From: QQWI01 sp964522015
GTDB taxonomy: Bacteria > Bacillota > Clostridia > Peptostreptococcales > Acidaminobacteraceae
Assembly (NCBI GenBank): GCA_964522015.1
Contig: CAZFST010000021.1
Coordinates: forward strand, 16,614 to 80,613
Direction: 5' to 3'
Length of the DNA: 64,000 bases
Positions 8,864 to 16,606 of this stretch are shown one piece after another. The notes beneath the pieces are model-generated. The model made no database searches. It worked only from the letters and a program-made list of their open reading frames with translations, and was not told the DNA's origin. Numbering within the stretch: position 1 is the first letter of the stretch; each line of letters begins with the position of its first letter. Made by a program: the position numbers and the translations under genes.

Positions 8864-10062
8864 GTCGCGGCTCCTTTTTTTACCTGAATTAACTTCTCCC
8901 CATCTTTTAACAAAAGCGTATAAGATTTTGTGGTTTTTAACCCTTTAATAGAGGATACCACAGACCCCTTATCGTCTTTAACAAGGGCAAATCCCCTATC
9001 GAGAATGCCTTTTGGATGGTGTAGGGTCAAGGTCCGCTCCAAGTGCTTAAGGGTTTGTCTTGCGTTTTCTAACCGATAAAAAATGGCTGCCGCCTGTCTG
9101 TTATAAAGGTGATCCACATTCAGCCGTTGCTGCTCAACCTTTGACAGCATCCGCCGTCCTAAATTGACTGGGTTATGGGCATTTAAATTACTTTTAGCAA
9201 TTCTCAACTGGTTTTCTAGGCCTTGAGCGGCCCTATTCTTAATGCTGGCCATGGATTCTTTATAGGCATCCAAATGCTTAGAAATCACTTCTGCAGCGGC
9301 AGATGGTGTCGGGGCTCTAAAATCAGAAACAAAGTCCACAATGGTGGTATCTGTTTCGTGACCCACAGCAGAAATCACGGGCAAGGTACATTTAAAAATC
9401 GCATCTGCCAATACCTGCTCGTTGAAAGCCCATAACTCTTCTATGGAACCTCCACCCCGTGTCACCACAATGGCATCAACGGTTTTCTTCTGATCAAAAT
9501 AGGCAACGCCCTTGGCAATTTCTTCAGAAGCGCCTTCCCCTTGAACACGTGTGGGATAAACCACCACTTCGATTAACGGATTACGACGTTTAAGGACCGT
9601 TATAAAATCGTGAACCGCGGCGCCATCTGGAGAAGTAACCACCCCTACCCGATGAACCTGTGGTATCGGCTGCTTTCTGTCGCTGTCAAAATAACCCTTG
9701 GCCTGGAGCTCGTTTTTCATTTGCAAAAAAGCCAGATAGAGGGTGCCTTCACCCTCTTGTTGTAAATGATGGACCATCAGTTGGTAGCGACCATCCCGCT
9801 CGTAAACGGACATATGCCCCCGGGCAATCACCTGGGTACCTTCTTCTGGATTAAAAAGGATGTTTTCAAAGGACCCCTTAAACATGACACAGGGCAATTT
9901 GCCCCCCTCATCTTTAAGGTTAAAATACGCGTGTCCACTGGCATACACCTTAAAATTTGAAATCTCACCCCGTATGGAAAGGGCGCTTAAAATGGGGTCC
10001 CCTTCCACCATGCGGCCGATATACCGGTTGACTTCAGTGACGCTGAGGGTTCTAATGCGCAT
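8860..10062 (-). CDS. xseA: Exodeoxyribonuclease VII large subunit
   Basis: The 400-residue protein has an N-terminal OB-fold (about 1-100), a catalytic region with VGVVTSPDGAAVHDF, VVTRGGGSIEELWAFNE and SAVGHETDTTIVDFVSD, and a coiled-coil C-terminal part. XseAB degrades single-stranded DNA to acid-soluble oligonucleotides. The start overlaps the end of folD by 11 bases, indicating one operon. Confidence 0.95.
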   Translation of the reverse strand: MRIRTLSVTEVNRYIGRMVEGDPILSALSIRGEISNFKVYASGHAYFNLKDEGGKLPCVMFKGSFENILFNPEEGTQVIARGHMSVYERDGRYQLMVHHLQQEGEGTLYLAFLQMKNELQAKGYFDSDRKQPIPQVHRVGVVTSPDGAAVHDFITVLKRRNPLIEVVVYPTRVQGEGASEEIAKGVAYFDQKKTVDAIVVTRGGGSIEELWAFNEQVLADAIFKCTLPVISAVGHETDTTIVDFVSDFRAPTPSAAAEVISKHLDAYKESMASIKNRAAQGLENQLRIAKSNLNAHNPVNLGRRMLSKVEQQRLNVDHLYNRQAAAIFYRLENARQTLKHLERTLTLHHPKGILDRGFALVKDDKGSVVSSIKGLKTTKSYTLLLKDGEKLIQVKKGAAT

Positions 10063-10897
10063 TTGTAAATGCCAACATAATATTGTGCATCAACGTTGCA
10101 ATGGTCATTGGACCAACACCACCAGGTACTGGAGTAACTGCATAAGCCTTATCCATCATACCAGAAATATCACAATCGCCCACCAGTTTACCATCTAGCA
10201 TATTAATACCAGCATCAATCACAACCGCACCCTCTTTGATCATATCCGCTGTCACTAAATGGGCAACTCCTGCACAGGCCATCACCACGTCTGCACGCTT
10301 TGTATATTGGCTAAGATCCTTGGTACGACTATGACACACGGTTACTGTCATATGTTCATTTACAAGAATTTCTGCCATAGGCTTTCCGACGACATGACTT
10401 CTTCCAATAACCACTGCGTCTTTACCAGTCAGATTGAGGTTCAAGGTCTTCAAGAGGAGATGCATACTTTGAGGGGTACAAGGGACATACCCACCAATAC
10501 CACTGTAAAAATTGCCGATATTGCCAGAACCTGCAGAATCCACATCTTTTGCTGGGGCGATTGCCTCCCGAATCCGCTGAGAATCAAAGGTTTTAGGCAC
10601 TGGGAATTGCACGATAATCCCGCAAAAACGGGTATCCTCATTGAGCGCTTGGATCTGAGTCACCACTTCATCGGTTGTAGCCGAATCTGGAAATTCGAAA
10701 AGTTCAGAATGAATGGCTAAATCACTACATTTTTTCACAATACGATTGACATACATTTTTGAAGAAGGATCATGTCCTACCATTAATATGGCCACACCCA
10801 GTTGTTTATGCCCATTTTCATCTAACTGTCCGATTTTTTCTTTAAGTGTTGCATAAACAGCTTCTGCAGTTTTAACGCCATCAATTAGTAGTGCCAT
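10052..10897 (-). CDS. folD: Bifunctional methylenetetrahydrofolate dehydrogenase/cyclohydrolase
   Basis: FolD interconverts 5,10-methylene-, methenyl- and 10-formyl-tetrahydrofolate. The 281-residue product contains YVNRIVKKC with the catalytic lysine region, CGIIVQFPVPK, the NADP-binding GRSHVVGKP and the C-terminal TPVPGGVGPMT. I chose the ATG at 10897, which has AGGAGG five bases upstream and gives MALLIDGVKTAEAV; a longer ATG at 10945 lacks a ribosome site. Confidence 0.95.
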   Translation of the reverse strand: MALLIDGVKTAEAVYATLKEKIGQLDENGHKQLGVAILMVGHDPSSKMYVNRIVKKCSDLAIHSELFEFPDSATTDEVVTQIQALNEDTRFCGIIVQFPVPKTFDSQRIREAIAPAKDVDSAGSGNIGNFYSGIGGYVPCTPQSMHLLLKTLNLNLTGKDAVVIGRSHVVGKPMAEILVNEHMTVTVCHSRTKDLSQYTKRADVVMACAGVAHLVTADMIKEGAVVIDAGINMLDGKLVGDCDISGMMDKAYAVTPVPGGVGPMTIATLMHNIMLAFTNAH

Positions 10898-10975
10898 AAC
10901 GCCTCCTAAAGTAAAGGGATGATTTATGTGTCGGTAGCCCCACAAGATAAATTTAAGTACGCTTGCAAGACAAAT

Positions 10976-11992
10976 TTAAGAAGATAGAAAACCCTCGCCA
11001 ATCAGACAAACACCATAGCTATTATCAGAAGCATAGTATGGATCCGAAAAAACCAGGTTAATCTCTTTGAGACGTTTGTTTGCACGTAAATGACCAGAAA
11101 TAGTCTGACTGGCAGCTACCCCACCGGCAATCAACACGGTTTTGACACCGGTTTGAGATACCCCGTAAGCAATGATTTCACTCAGTATATCGCTTAAACA
11201 TGCAAATAAGTCATAGAATACATACTCTGGATGATCAGGGTGGCTTATTAGCAACCGTTTATAAGCATTCTCATATCCGGACAGATTAAAATGCGGCTGC
11301 ATCTTAAAACGCGGTCGCAAGTGTTTTATATGACCATCCACAGCGGTTTTATCCATCTGTGAACCACAGGGAAAATTCACCCCCGCTTCAACCCCAATGC
11401 GATCTACCAACTGACCAAAACTGATATCCGCCGTATCCGCTATCAAAGACATCTCAAAAGCAGCCTGATGGTGATGAACCAAATGGAGCTCTGTTGTCCC
11501 CCCAGAAAGATGTAAAAACAGAATGTCCTGATTTTCTATGACAGGATTATTGATCAGGTCCGATGCAATCACAGGATCACTGACCAGGCCTGATGCAATC
11601 ACTGGTAACTGGTTAGTAACGGGCTTAGCAGAAATCAGTGCCGCCATATAATGTCCGTCTTGATGAGAGGTCTCAATAAATGGCACACCTAAGCTATTGG
11701 CTATTGTTTTTCCAATCAGTTCACCTGCCTTAAAAACAGGCATATATGAACCTTCAACCGATCTAGGTTTAGTGGAAACTGCAACCCCTTTGATTTTTCT
11801 TGCGTAATGTGGCAGCTGTTGACTTACCCATATTTGCAAAACCTGCATATGTTGAAAGTAAGCATCTGACTGCCTAATGCCCTTATCCCCTGGCTTTACT
11901 TTAACAAGGGTACGTTCCTCAAAAACAATAACCCCATTTTCTAAAATACAGATGGACGTTGTGTAATTACTGGTATCAAAGGCTAGAATCAT
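10976..11992 (-). CDS. TsaD/Kae1-like paralogue (glycoprotease family)
   Basis: The 338-residue protein begins MILAFDTSNYTTSI, has the metal-site region ETSHQDGHYMAAL, LHLSGGTTELHLV and the C-terminal AGGVAASQTI, all of the ASKHA-fold TsaD/Kae1 group. TsaD itself makes the t6A base of tRNA, but this gene lies between nusB and folD, where many Clostridia have a second divergent paralogue of unknown role; a true tsaD would be elsewhere. The start overlaps nusB by 17 bases. Residues about 135-158 are a 10-residue repeat (PVIASGLVSD, PVIASDLINN, PVIEN) not expected in the family, probably a surface-loop insertion. Confidence 0.82.
   Translation of the reverse strand: MILAFDTSNYTTSICILENGVIVFEERTLVKVKPGDKGIRQSDAYFQHMQVLQIWVSQQLPHYARKIKGVAVSTKPRSVEGSYMPVFKAGELIGKTIANSLGVPFIETSHQDGHYMAALISAKPVTNQLPVIASGLVSDPVIASDLINNPVIENQDILFLHLSGGTTELHLVHHHQAAFEMSLIADTADISFGQLVDRIGVEAGVNFPCGSQMDKTAVDGHIKHLRPRFKMQPHFNLSGYENAYKRLLISHPDHPEYVFYDLFACLSDILSEIIAYGVSQTGVKTVLIAGGVAASQTISGHLRANKRLKEINLVFSDPYYASDNSYGVCLIGEGFLSS
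11533..11606. repeat. About 2.4 tandem copies of a 30-bp unit inside the TsaD-like gene
   Basis: Imperfect copies of a 30-base unit (for example GATGCAATCACAGGATCACT followed by GACCAGG) stand head to tail. The period of 30 bases keeps the frame and encodes a repeating 10-residue segment PVIAS-L---. Copy number may vary between strains. Confidence 0.75.
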
Positions 11993-12356
11993 CAGAAAAA
12001 TGCTTCAAAAATCCATTGATAAACTTAGGGGCTTCGTCATCACCATAGAGCTTTGCAATATCAATCACTTCGTTAACTGCCACTTTAAAAGGAACATCCG
12101 GTATAAACTTGATTTCTGTTAACGCTAAACGGATACACGCTAAATCAATTTTAGAAACTCGGTCAATGGTCCATTCTTGTAGTGTGTCAGTGATCAACTG
12201 ATCAATGTGTTCTTGATTTAAGATAAAAGTATTCATCACCAATAATTGATAGTCACTCAGACCTTCAGAATCTTTTTCTTTTAATACAAACTCATTTAAG
12301 ATATCCATTTGATAAAATAGTTCCATCAAACGTATGCGTTCATGGCGCCTACTCAT
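11976..12356 (-). CDS. nusB: Transcription antitermination factor NusB
   Basis: The 126-residue helical protein starts MSRRHERIRLMELFYQMDI, the usual NusB opening, and contains VSKIDLACIRLALTEI and PFKVAVNEVIDIAKLYGDDEAPKFINGFL. With NusE (S10) it binds boxA RNA and supports rRNA antitermination. It overlaps the Asp23 gene upstream by eight bases and the TsaD-like gene downstream by 17. Confidence 0.95.
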   Translation of the reverse strand: MSRRHERIRLMELFYQMDILNEFVLKEKDSEGLSDYQLLVMNTFILNQEHIDQLITDTLQEWTIDRVSKIDLACIRLALTEIKFIPDVPFKVAVNEVIDIAKLYGDDEAPKFINGFLKHFSDDSSL

Positions 12357-12756
12357 AGGTTACTCCACTGGTATCCGACTGAAGATGCTTTGGTTCGCTT
12401 GGAATATTGACGCCAACCACATGGACATTGACAACTTTAACTAATAAACCTGTCATTGCTTCAACCGATTGTTTAACAGCATCTTGAATTTTCCAAGAAA
12501 CATCAGGAATCCGTATACCAAAATCAACAATAATATTTAAGTCCAATTCAACAGTTTTTTCTTCTGCATTTACTTTGACCCCTTTTGCAGAGTTTTTCTT
12601 ACCGAAAATCTCTGCAATGTCCCCAGCAATGCCTCCGGACAAACCTTTAACACCTTTGATTTCACTGGCTGCGATGTTAGCAATTGTGCCAACAACATCA
12701 TTTGAAATCTTGACTTCACCAAATTCCATAGATGCCAATTGGTTGGTATCTGTCAT
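12349..12756 (-). CDS. Asp23/Gls24 family envelope stress protein
   Basis: The 135-residue protein has the family pattern GEVKISNDVVGTIANIAASEIKGVKGLSGG at the N-terminus and a DLNIIVDFGIRIPDVSWKIQDAVKQSVEAMTGL core. Asp23-type proteins (YqhY in Bacillus) are linked to cell envelope or fatty acid balance; the position before nusB matches YqhY. GGAGG precedes the start. A strong terminator stands between it and the preceding gene, so it probably has its own promoter. Confidence 0.9.
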   Translation of the reverse strand: MTDTNQLASMEFGEVKISNDVVGTIANIAASEIKGVKGLSGGIAGDIAEIFGKKNSAKGVKVNAEEKTVELDLNIIVDFGIRIPDVSWKIQDAVKQSVEAMTGLLVKVVNVHVVGVNIPSEPKHLQSDTSGVTYE

Positions 12757-12786
12757 GATAGTACCTCCAAGTTCTTCGTTATGATA

Positions 12787-12842
12787 GCAAAAATAGCCAG
12801 TCCGGCGACCATGAATGATCGCTCCCCGACTGGCTTTTGCGC
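12787..12842 (-). terminator. Terminator after the CD1247-like gene
   Basis: On the minus strand AAGCCAGTC pairs with GACTGGCT, with an inner GCGA/TCGC stem, and is followed by ATTTTTG. It lies 32 bases after the stop of the upstream gene and before the Asp23 ribosome site, so it ends that transcript. Confidence 0.8.
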
Positions 12843-12873
12843 ACTAGCTTTATGCGTTTTCTTCTGTGGGTTG

Positions 12874-13326
12874 TTACTCGTTCACAGTTGGTGCTTCTTC
12901 TTCTTGTTTGACTTCTTCGTCATCTTCATCTTCTGTGATGACTTCAATCACTGTTTCGCAAGTTGGGCAAGTGATTTCAGTTTCACAAGCGCCATCATCA
13001 AAACCAGGATCGTCAATTAAAATTACTTCACCACATTCAGGACAAACGACTTCATCGTAATCAAGTTCTTCATCATCAAATTCATCGTCTTCAAAGCCGT
13101 CTTCATCTTCATAAAAATCATCTTCTAAATCGGCTAAGTCTTCGTCGATAGCTTCAATGTAATCGTCAATCTCGTTAAGATCATCACTAAGGTCATTAAT
13201 CGATTCAGCTAAATCATCTAAAACGTCAATAATCGCAAGCAATAATTTACCTTTTTTTGAATCTTCGATCTCCATGCCTTCAGCTAAGCCTCTAAGATAA
13301 GATACGCTTTCATATAAATGGTTCAT
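12874..13326 (-). CDS. CD1247-type protein with zinc ribbon
   Basis: The 150-residue, very acidic protein begins MNHLYESVSYLRGLAEGM, which is the N-terminal domain seen in clostridial CD1247-like proteins, followed by a helical Asp/Glu-rich stretch (about 45-85) and a ribbon with CPECGE and CPTCET that could bind zinc. The tail is again acidic. The function is unknown. The neighbourhood between efp and asp23 is conserved in Clostridia, which hints at a role in translation or the stress response, but this is not shown by sequence. Confidence 0.8.
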   Translation of the reverse strand: MNHLYESVSYLRGLAEGMEIEDSKKGKLLLAIIDVLDDLAESINDLSDDLNEIDDYIEAIDEDLADLEDDFYEDEDGFEDDEFDDEELDYDEVVCPECGEVILIDDPGFDDGACETEITCPTCETVIEVITEDEDDEEVKQEEEAPTVNE

Positions 13327-13385
13327 AATGCCCTCCTTGTGATTGTACTGGTGTGTTTGAACTAGCTTGATGGTACAGATGTCAT

Positions 13386-13943
13386 CTATACTCGAGACAG
13401 GTATTCGCCTGTTCTAGTATCAATTTTAATGCGATCACCTTCGTTGACAAACAACGGAACGTTGATCACTGCGCCTGTTTCAACAGTCGCTTTTTTAGTG
13501 ATATTTGATGCTGTATCACCTTTAATACCCGGCTCAGACTCTGTTACTAAAAGTTCAACAAAGTTTGGCGGTTCAACAGAGAAACACTTACCCTTGTAAA
13601 ATTTCAACATAGCGCTGTCATTTTCTTTTATATAACGAATTGAATCTTCCACTTGATCGTGTGTTAGTGGAATTTGCTCGTAAGTTTCGTTATCCATAAA
13701 AAAGTAGATATCCCCATCAGCATATAAGTACTGCATGCTCTTTGTTTCAACATGGGCTTTTGGGAATTTTTCGTTTGGATTGAATGCTTCTTCGCGGATA
13801 CTGCCATTTAATAAGCTCTTATATTTAGTACGTACAAAAGCTGCGCCTTTTCCAGGCTTAACGTGTTGAAAATCAATGACAACAAAAGGTGTACCATTAA
13901 CTTCAAAGGTGACGCCTTTCCTAAAATCGCCTGCTGCTATCAT
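13386..13943 (-). CDS. efp: Elongation factor P
   Basis: The 185-residue protein has the three beta-barrel layout of EF-P. The tip loop reads HVKPGKGAAFVRTKYK, with the lysine in PGKG at the usual modification position, and the C-terminus ends DRIKIDTRTGEYLSRV. EF-P relieves ribosome stalling at polyproline, and this window encodes proline-rich proteins (for example the Thr-Pro stalk at 63.9 kb). A GGAGG site precedes the start. Confidence 0.96.
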   Translation of the reverse strand: MIAAGDFRKGVTFEVNGTPFVVIDFQHVKPGKGAAFVRTKYKSLLNGSIREEAFNPNEKFPKAHVETKSMQYLYADGDIYFFMDNETYEQIPLTHDQVEDSIRYIKENDSAMLKFYKGKCFSVEPPNFVELLVTESEPGIKGDTASNITKKATVETGAVINVPLFVNEGDRIKIDTRTGEYLSRV

Positions 13944-14007
13944 GTTAATACCTCCATGTGTTTTTATAACAACTTATTATATCAAGCTTCACTCTAAAAA
14001 TCTACTT

Positions 14008-14310
14008 TTATACGTTAGATTTCGTGTTTTTAACAAAATGAGATGAATCGTGGCGGGGTTGCTTGGAAACCATGGTAATGGAATCAATTAAAGCTTTCAT
14101 AATATCCGCTTCAAATTGAATTCGCATCTCGTCAATTTTGCTCCAAGTCTCCCCAGCATCAGTCACTGTATAATGGGGTTTTAAGTTATTGAGTGCAATG
14201 GCTTTAATGTCTAAAAGACACTGTTCACAAACACAAATATCAGGAAAAGCTCTTAAAAGATTGGGCATAATGTGATCCACTGCAACTTCCATATAATTTT
14301 TTAAATGCAT
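14008..14310 (-). CDS. comFB: Late competence protein ComFB-like
   Basis: The 100-residue protein begins MHLKNYMEVAVDHIMPNLL and has the CVCEQCLLDIKAIALNNLKPHY motif of ComFB proteins, including a Cys-x-x-Cys pair. The exact role is unknown in Bacillus; related proteins elsewhere have been tied to pili and competence and some bind cyclic dinucleotides. Here it is the last gene of the type IV pilus cluster. The ATG at 14310 has AAGGAG ten bases upstream; a GTG just before is also possible. Confidence 0.85.
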   Translation of the reverse strand: MHLKNYMEVAVDHIMPNLLRAFPDICVCEQCLLDIKAIALNNLKPHYTVTDAGETWSKIDEMRIQFEADIMKALIDSITMVSKQPRHDSSHFVKNTKSNV

Positions 14311-14328
14311 CACGTCTCTCCTTATACT

Positions 14329-15048
14329 CTAATTGAACAGTCCCAAATATAACTGAAATAGCTCATGGCCAAAAATAAACATTAGCCAAGCAGATAGGCA
14401 GATAAAAGGACCAAAAGAAATCATCTCTTTAAGTTGCTTCTTTGCACCTACTACCCACATGACAATCACGTAAAACAGGGCAATATAAAATGCGAAAAAT
14501 CCAGTGATCAAAACCAGTTGCTTACCTTGAACTAAACCAACAGCTCCTAGTAAAAGTACATCTCCAAAACCAAATCCTTCTTTGCCATAAAACCACTTTG
14601 CCAGTAGATAAATAACCCCGTACATTGCAAATCCCAAAAGACCACCTAACAGATGATCCCATAGAGGTTGCTTCAAAATAAATAGTAGGATTAGGTGCGC
14701 TAAAGAAAACCCCCACAATACATTGTCATAGATATAGCGTGTAATCCCATCTACAATCCCAACAATCACCAGCATGGCCGTAAAACTAACCAGCAATATT
14801 TGAGCCATTAATTGATTGCTCATCTGAACAATTAGCTGATTGTCCACCTGAGAAACCTTTGGTAACCAGAGTCCTAAGACAGAAAATCCAATCACTAAAA
14901 AGACCGTAACAAGTCTCAGCAAATTCTGCTGAGACTTGTTCATCACGATAGCATCATCTTCTAAAACTAATTGCAGGGTCAATCTCATACTTAAATAAGA
15001 AAGTGCTGCAATTACAATTCCCAGTATCACACTATTTAACAAATTCAT
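14329..15048 (-). CDS. Second A24 prepilin peptidase (no methyltransferase domain)
   Basis: The 239-residue membrane protein has six to seven hydrophobic segments. Two aspartates of A24 peptidases are present: one in VDGITRYI and the other in the GFGD motif (GxGD) near residue 155. It lacks the N-terminal Cys-x-x-Cys methyltransferase part of the full-length PilD at 30.4-31.1 kb, so it may only cleave. It overlaps the end of the SLH gene by 17 bases. Its substrate could be the unusual pilins of this operon; this is inference. Confidence 0.8.
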   Translation of the reverse strand: MNLLNSVILGIVIAALSYLSMRLTLQLVLEDDAIVMNKSQQNLLRLVTVFLVIGFSVLGLWLPKVSQVDNQLIVQMSNQLMAQILLVSFTAMLVIVGIVDGITRYIYDNVLWGFSLAHLILLFILKQPLWDHLLGGLLGFAMYGVIYLLAKWFYGKEGFGFGDVLLLGAVGLVQGKQLVLITGFFAFYIALFYVIVMWVVGAKKQLKEMISFGPFICLSAWLMFIFGHELFQLYLGLFN

Positions 15049-16606
15049 TAAACATGTACACGGCTTCTGAGCGTTTGAGAAGTCCTAGTTTATTCATTGA
15101 ATAGCCTGATCTTTGGTATTTTTCATACAACATTTTAGTGGCTACTTCTGAAAAAGAGAAGTTTCGCATCAAGATATTAGATACTGCAATCTCAACCTCT
15201 TTAAAGGTAACAAGAGCATTGGGATTAAATCGATTCTGAGTATCTAAAGACATAAAACGCATACCCACAGCATATTTCACACCGTTTTGGTAGGACGCTG
15301 CTTTAGATAAATCAGTGATATTTAGAGTATTGGCTGGTGTAACAGTGCGATAACCCATTGTGCGGTATATCATATCCGCTAACTCACCACGGGTGATGGC
15401 ATCATTGGGTCTAAAGAAATCTCCAGAACCAATATGCCCTCTTCTAATACTGGTGATGACATCTTTAAACGCCCAGTTAAAAGCCAAGTCCCTAGGGGTT
15501 TTGTAGTCGTTGTCAATAAAGATGGCATACTGACCACCACTATATATACCAATAGGAATATTGATACTGACCTTATCAGCAGTTTGAATAGTCGGTACAT
15601 AAAGCCACTTACCGTAGCGCCATTCGTACACCCCTACCCGTTCGCTGCCTTCAAAATCAAAGCTGATGTTGATAGGCTTGTACAGTCTCACATTACCTGA
15701 AGGGTTGCCAATGGTCACTCTGTATTGATGTGACACTGGCTCATATTGCGTGTTATTGCCATTGAAGCTATTTTGAATCCAATGAAAACCAACAAAGGTA
15801 TCTTCGTAGATTGCACCTTTGGGTATGGCTATTTCTGCTGATTTAAATATTTTTTCAGATGGCGAACCACTGATGACTTCACCATAGACCCGATCCACTT
15901 GAATTCTCGCTTCGTTCATGCTGACTAATGTGTAGTTAATATTTTTGAGCTCGATGTTGGTGTTGAGTTTTTGATAAGCTGTTGTGTATAGTTTTCTAAA
16001 CTCATCAATAAACGTTTCTGTAAAAATCTTCTTATAATCAGCATTTTCCCTATCTAATCGGTAGCGGGTTTCTAGGGCGCTTTTTTTAATTAGCTCATCA
16101 TAGGCCCGACTCCAACTGTTAGAAAGATTTCTGACAATATCAAGGGATGCCATATAGGCCGATTCTGCAGTTGCCAATGCTTTACCATCAGCTACGGCAT
16201 TGGTTCTAGCTGGTTGGGATGCTGCATAGTTGGCATTTCTGTAGGCAGTGTTGTAGCTGGCTTCGTAATTTAAACGATAAGCATCAAAAAATGCATTTAA
16301 GTATCCAGTGTTGTTTTCAAAATTCAACCGATATTTTGATATTAGTGTTTCTGGGCTAGGGTAATCTCTAATCCACTGGCTTATAATTCCTTGCCTTTGG
16401 TCTTTAAATCCCGCTGCAGTTCCATCAGATTTCCCAAGGGCTCCCCCATGATCTTTACCCTCAGTTTGCGAGAGCAAAGCAGGGTCCACGACAACTGGAG
16501 CCGCAGGTGCTGCCGGCGTAGTCGGAACAGTACCATAAGCAACAGGAAAACTCATAATGAATATAAAGATACATAACCACAGCAGTTTGTTTAATTTCGT
16601 CATCAT
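15032..16606 (-). CDS. Secreted S-layer homology domain protein in the pilus operon
   Basis: The 524-residue protein has a signal peptide (LLWLCIFIFIMSFPVAYG) and ends in three SLH repeats (about 375-520; WAFKDVI...FRPNDAITRGELADMIYR, then FNPNALVTFKEVEIAV, then a shorter third). The middle, 60-230, is rich in Tyr, Asn and Ala and repeats patterns such as F-NNTGYLNAFFDAYRLNYEASYNTAYRNANYA, suggesting a helical spacer. SLH domains hold proteins to cell wall polymers. Being coupled to pilO by a four-base overlap, it may anchor or guide the pilus through the wall, an inferred role. Confidence 0.85.
   Translation of the reverse strand: MMTKLNKLLWLCIFIFIMSFPVAYGTVPTTPAAPAAPVVVDPALLSQTEGKDHGGALGKSDGTAAGFKDQRQGIISQWIRDYPSPETLISKYRLNFENNTGYLNAFFDAYRLNYEASYNTAYRNANYAASQPARTNAVADGKALATAESAYMASLDIVRNLSNSWSRAYDELIKKSALETRYRLDRENADYKKIFTETFIDEFRKLYTTAYQKLNTNIELKNINYTLVSMNEARIQVDRVYGEVISGSPSEKIFKSAEIAIPKGAIYEDTFVGFHWIQNSFNGNNTQYEPVSHQYRVTIGNPSGNVRLYKPINISFDFEGSERVGVYEWRYGKWLYVPTIQTADKVSINIPIGIYSGGQYAIFIDNDYKTPRDLAFNWAFKDVITSIRRGHIGSGDFFRPNDAITRGELADMIYRTMGYRTVTPANTLNITDLSKAASYQNGVKYAVGMRFMSLDTQNRFNPNALVTFKEVEIAVSNILMRNFSFSEVATKMLYEKYQRSGYSMNKLGLLKRSEAVYMFNEFVK

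Noticed and set aside
15434..15700. Plus-strand reading frames such as 15434-15700 and 47239-47658
   Set aside because: They are antisense to well-supported genes (SLH protein, solute-binding protein) and show no protein features of their own.
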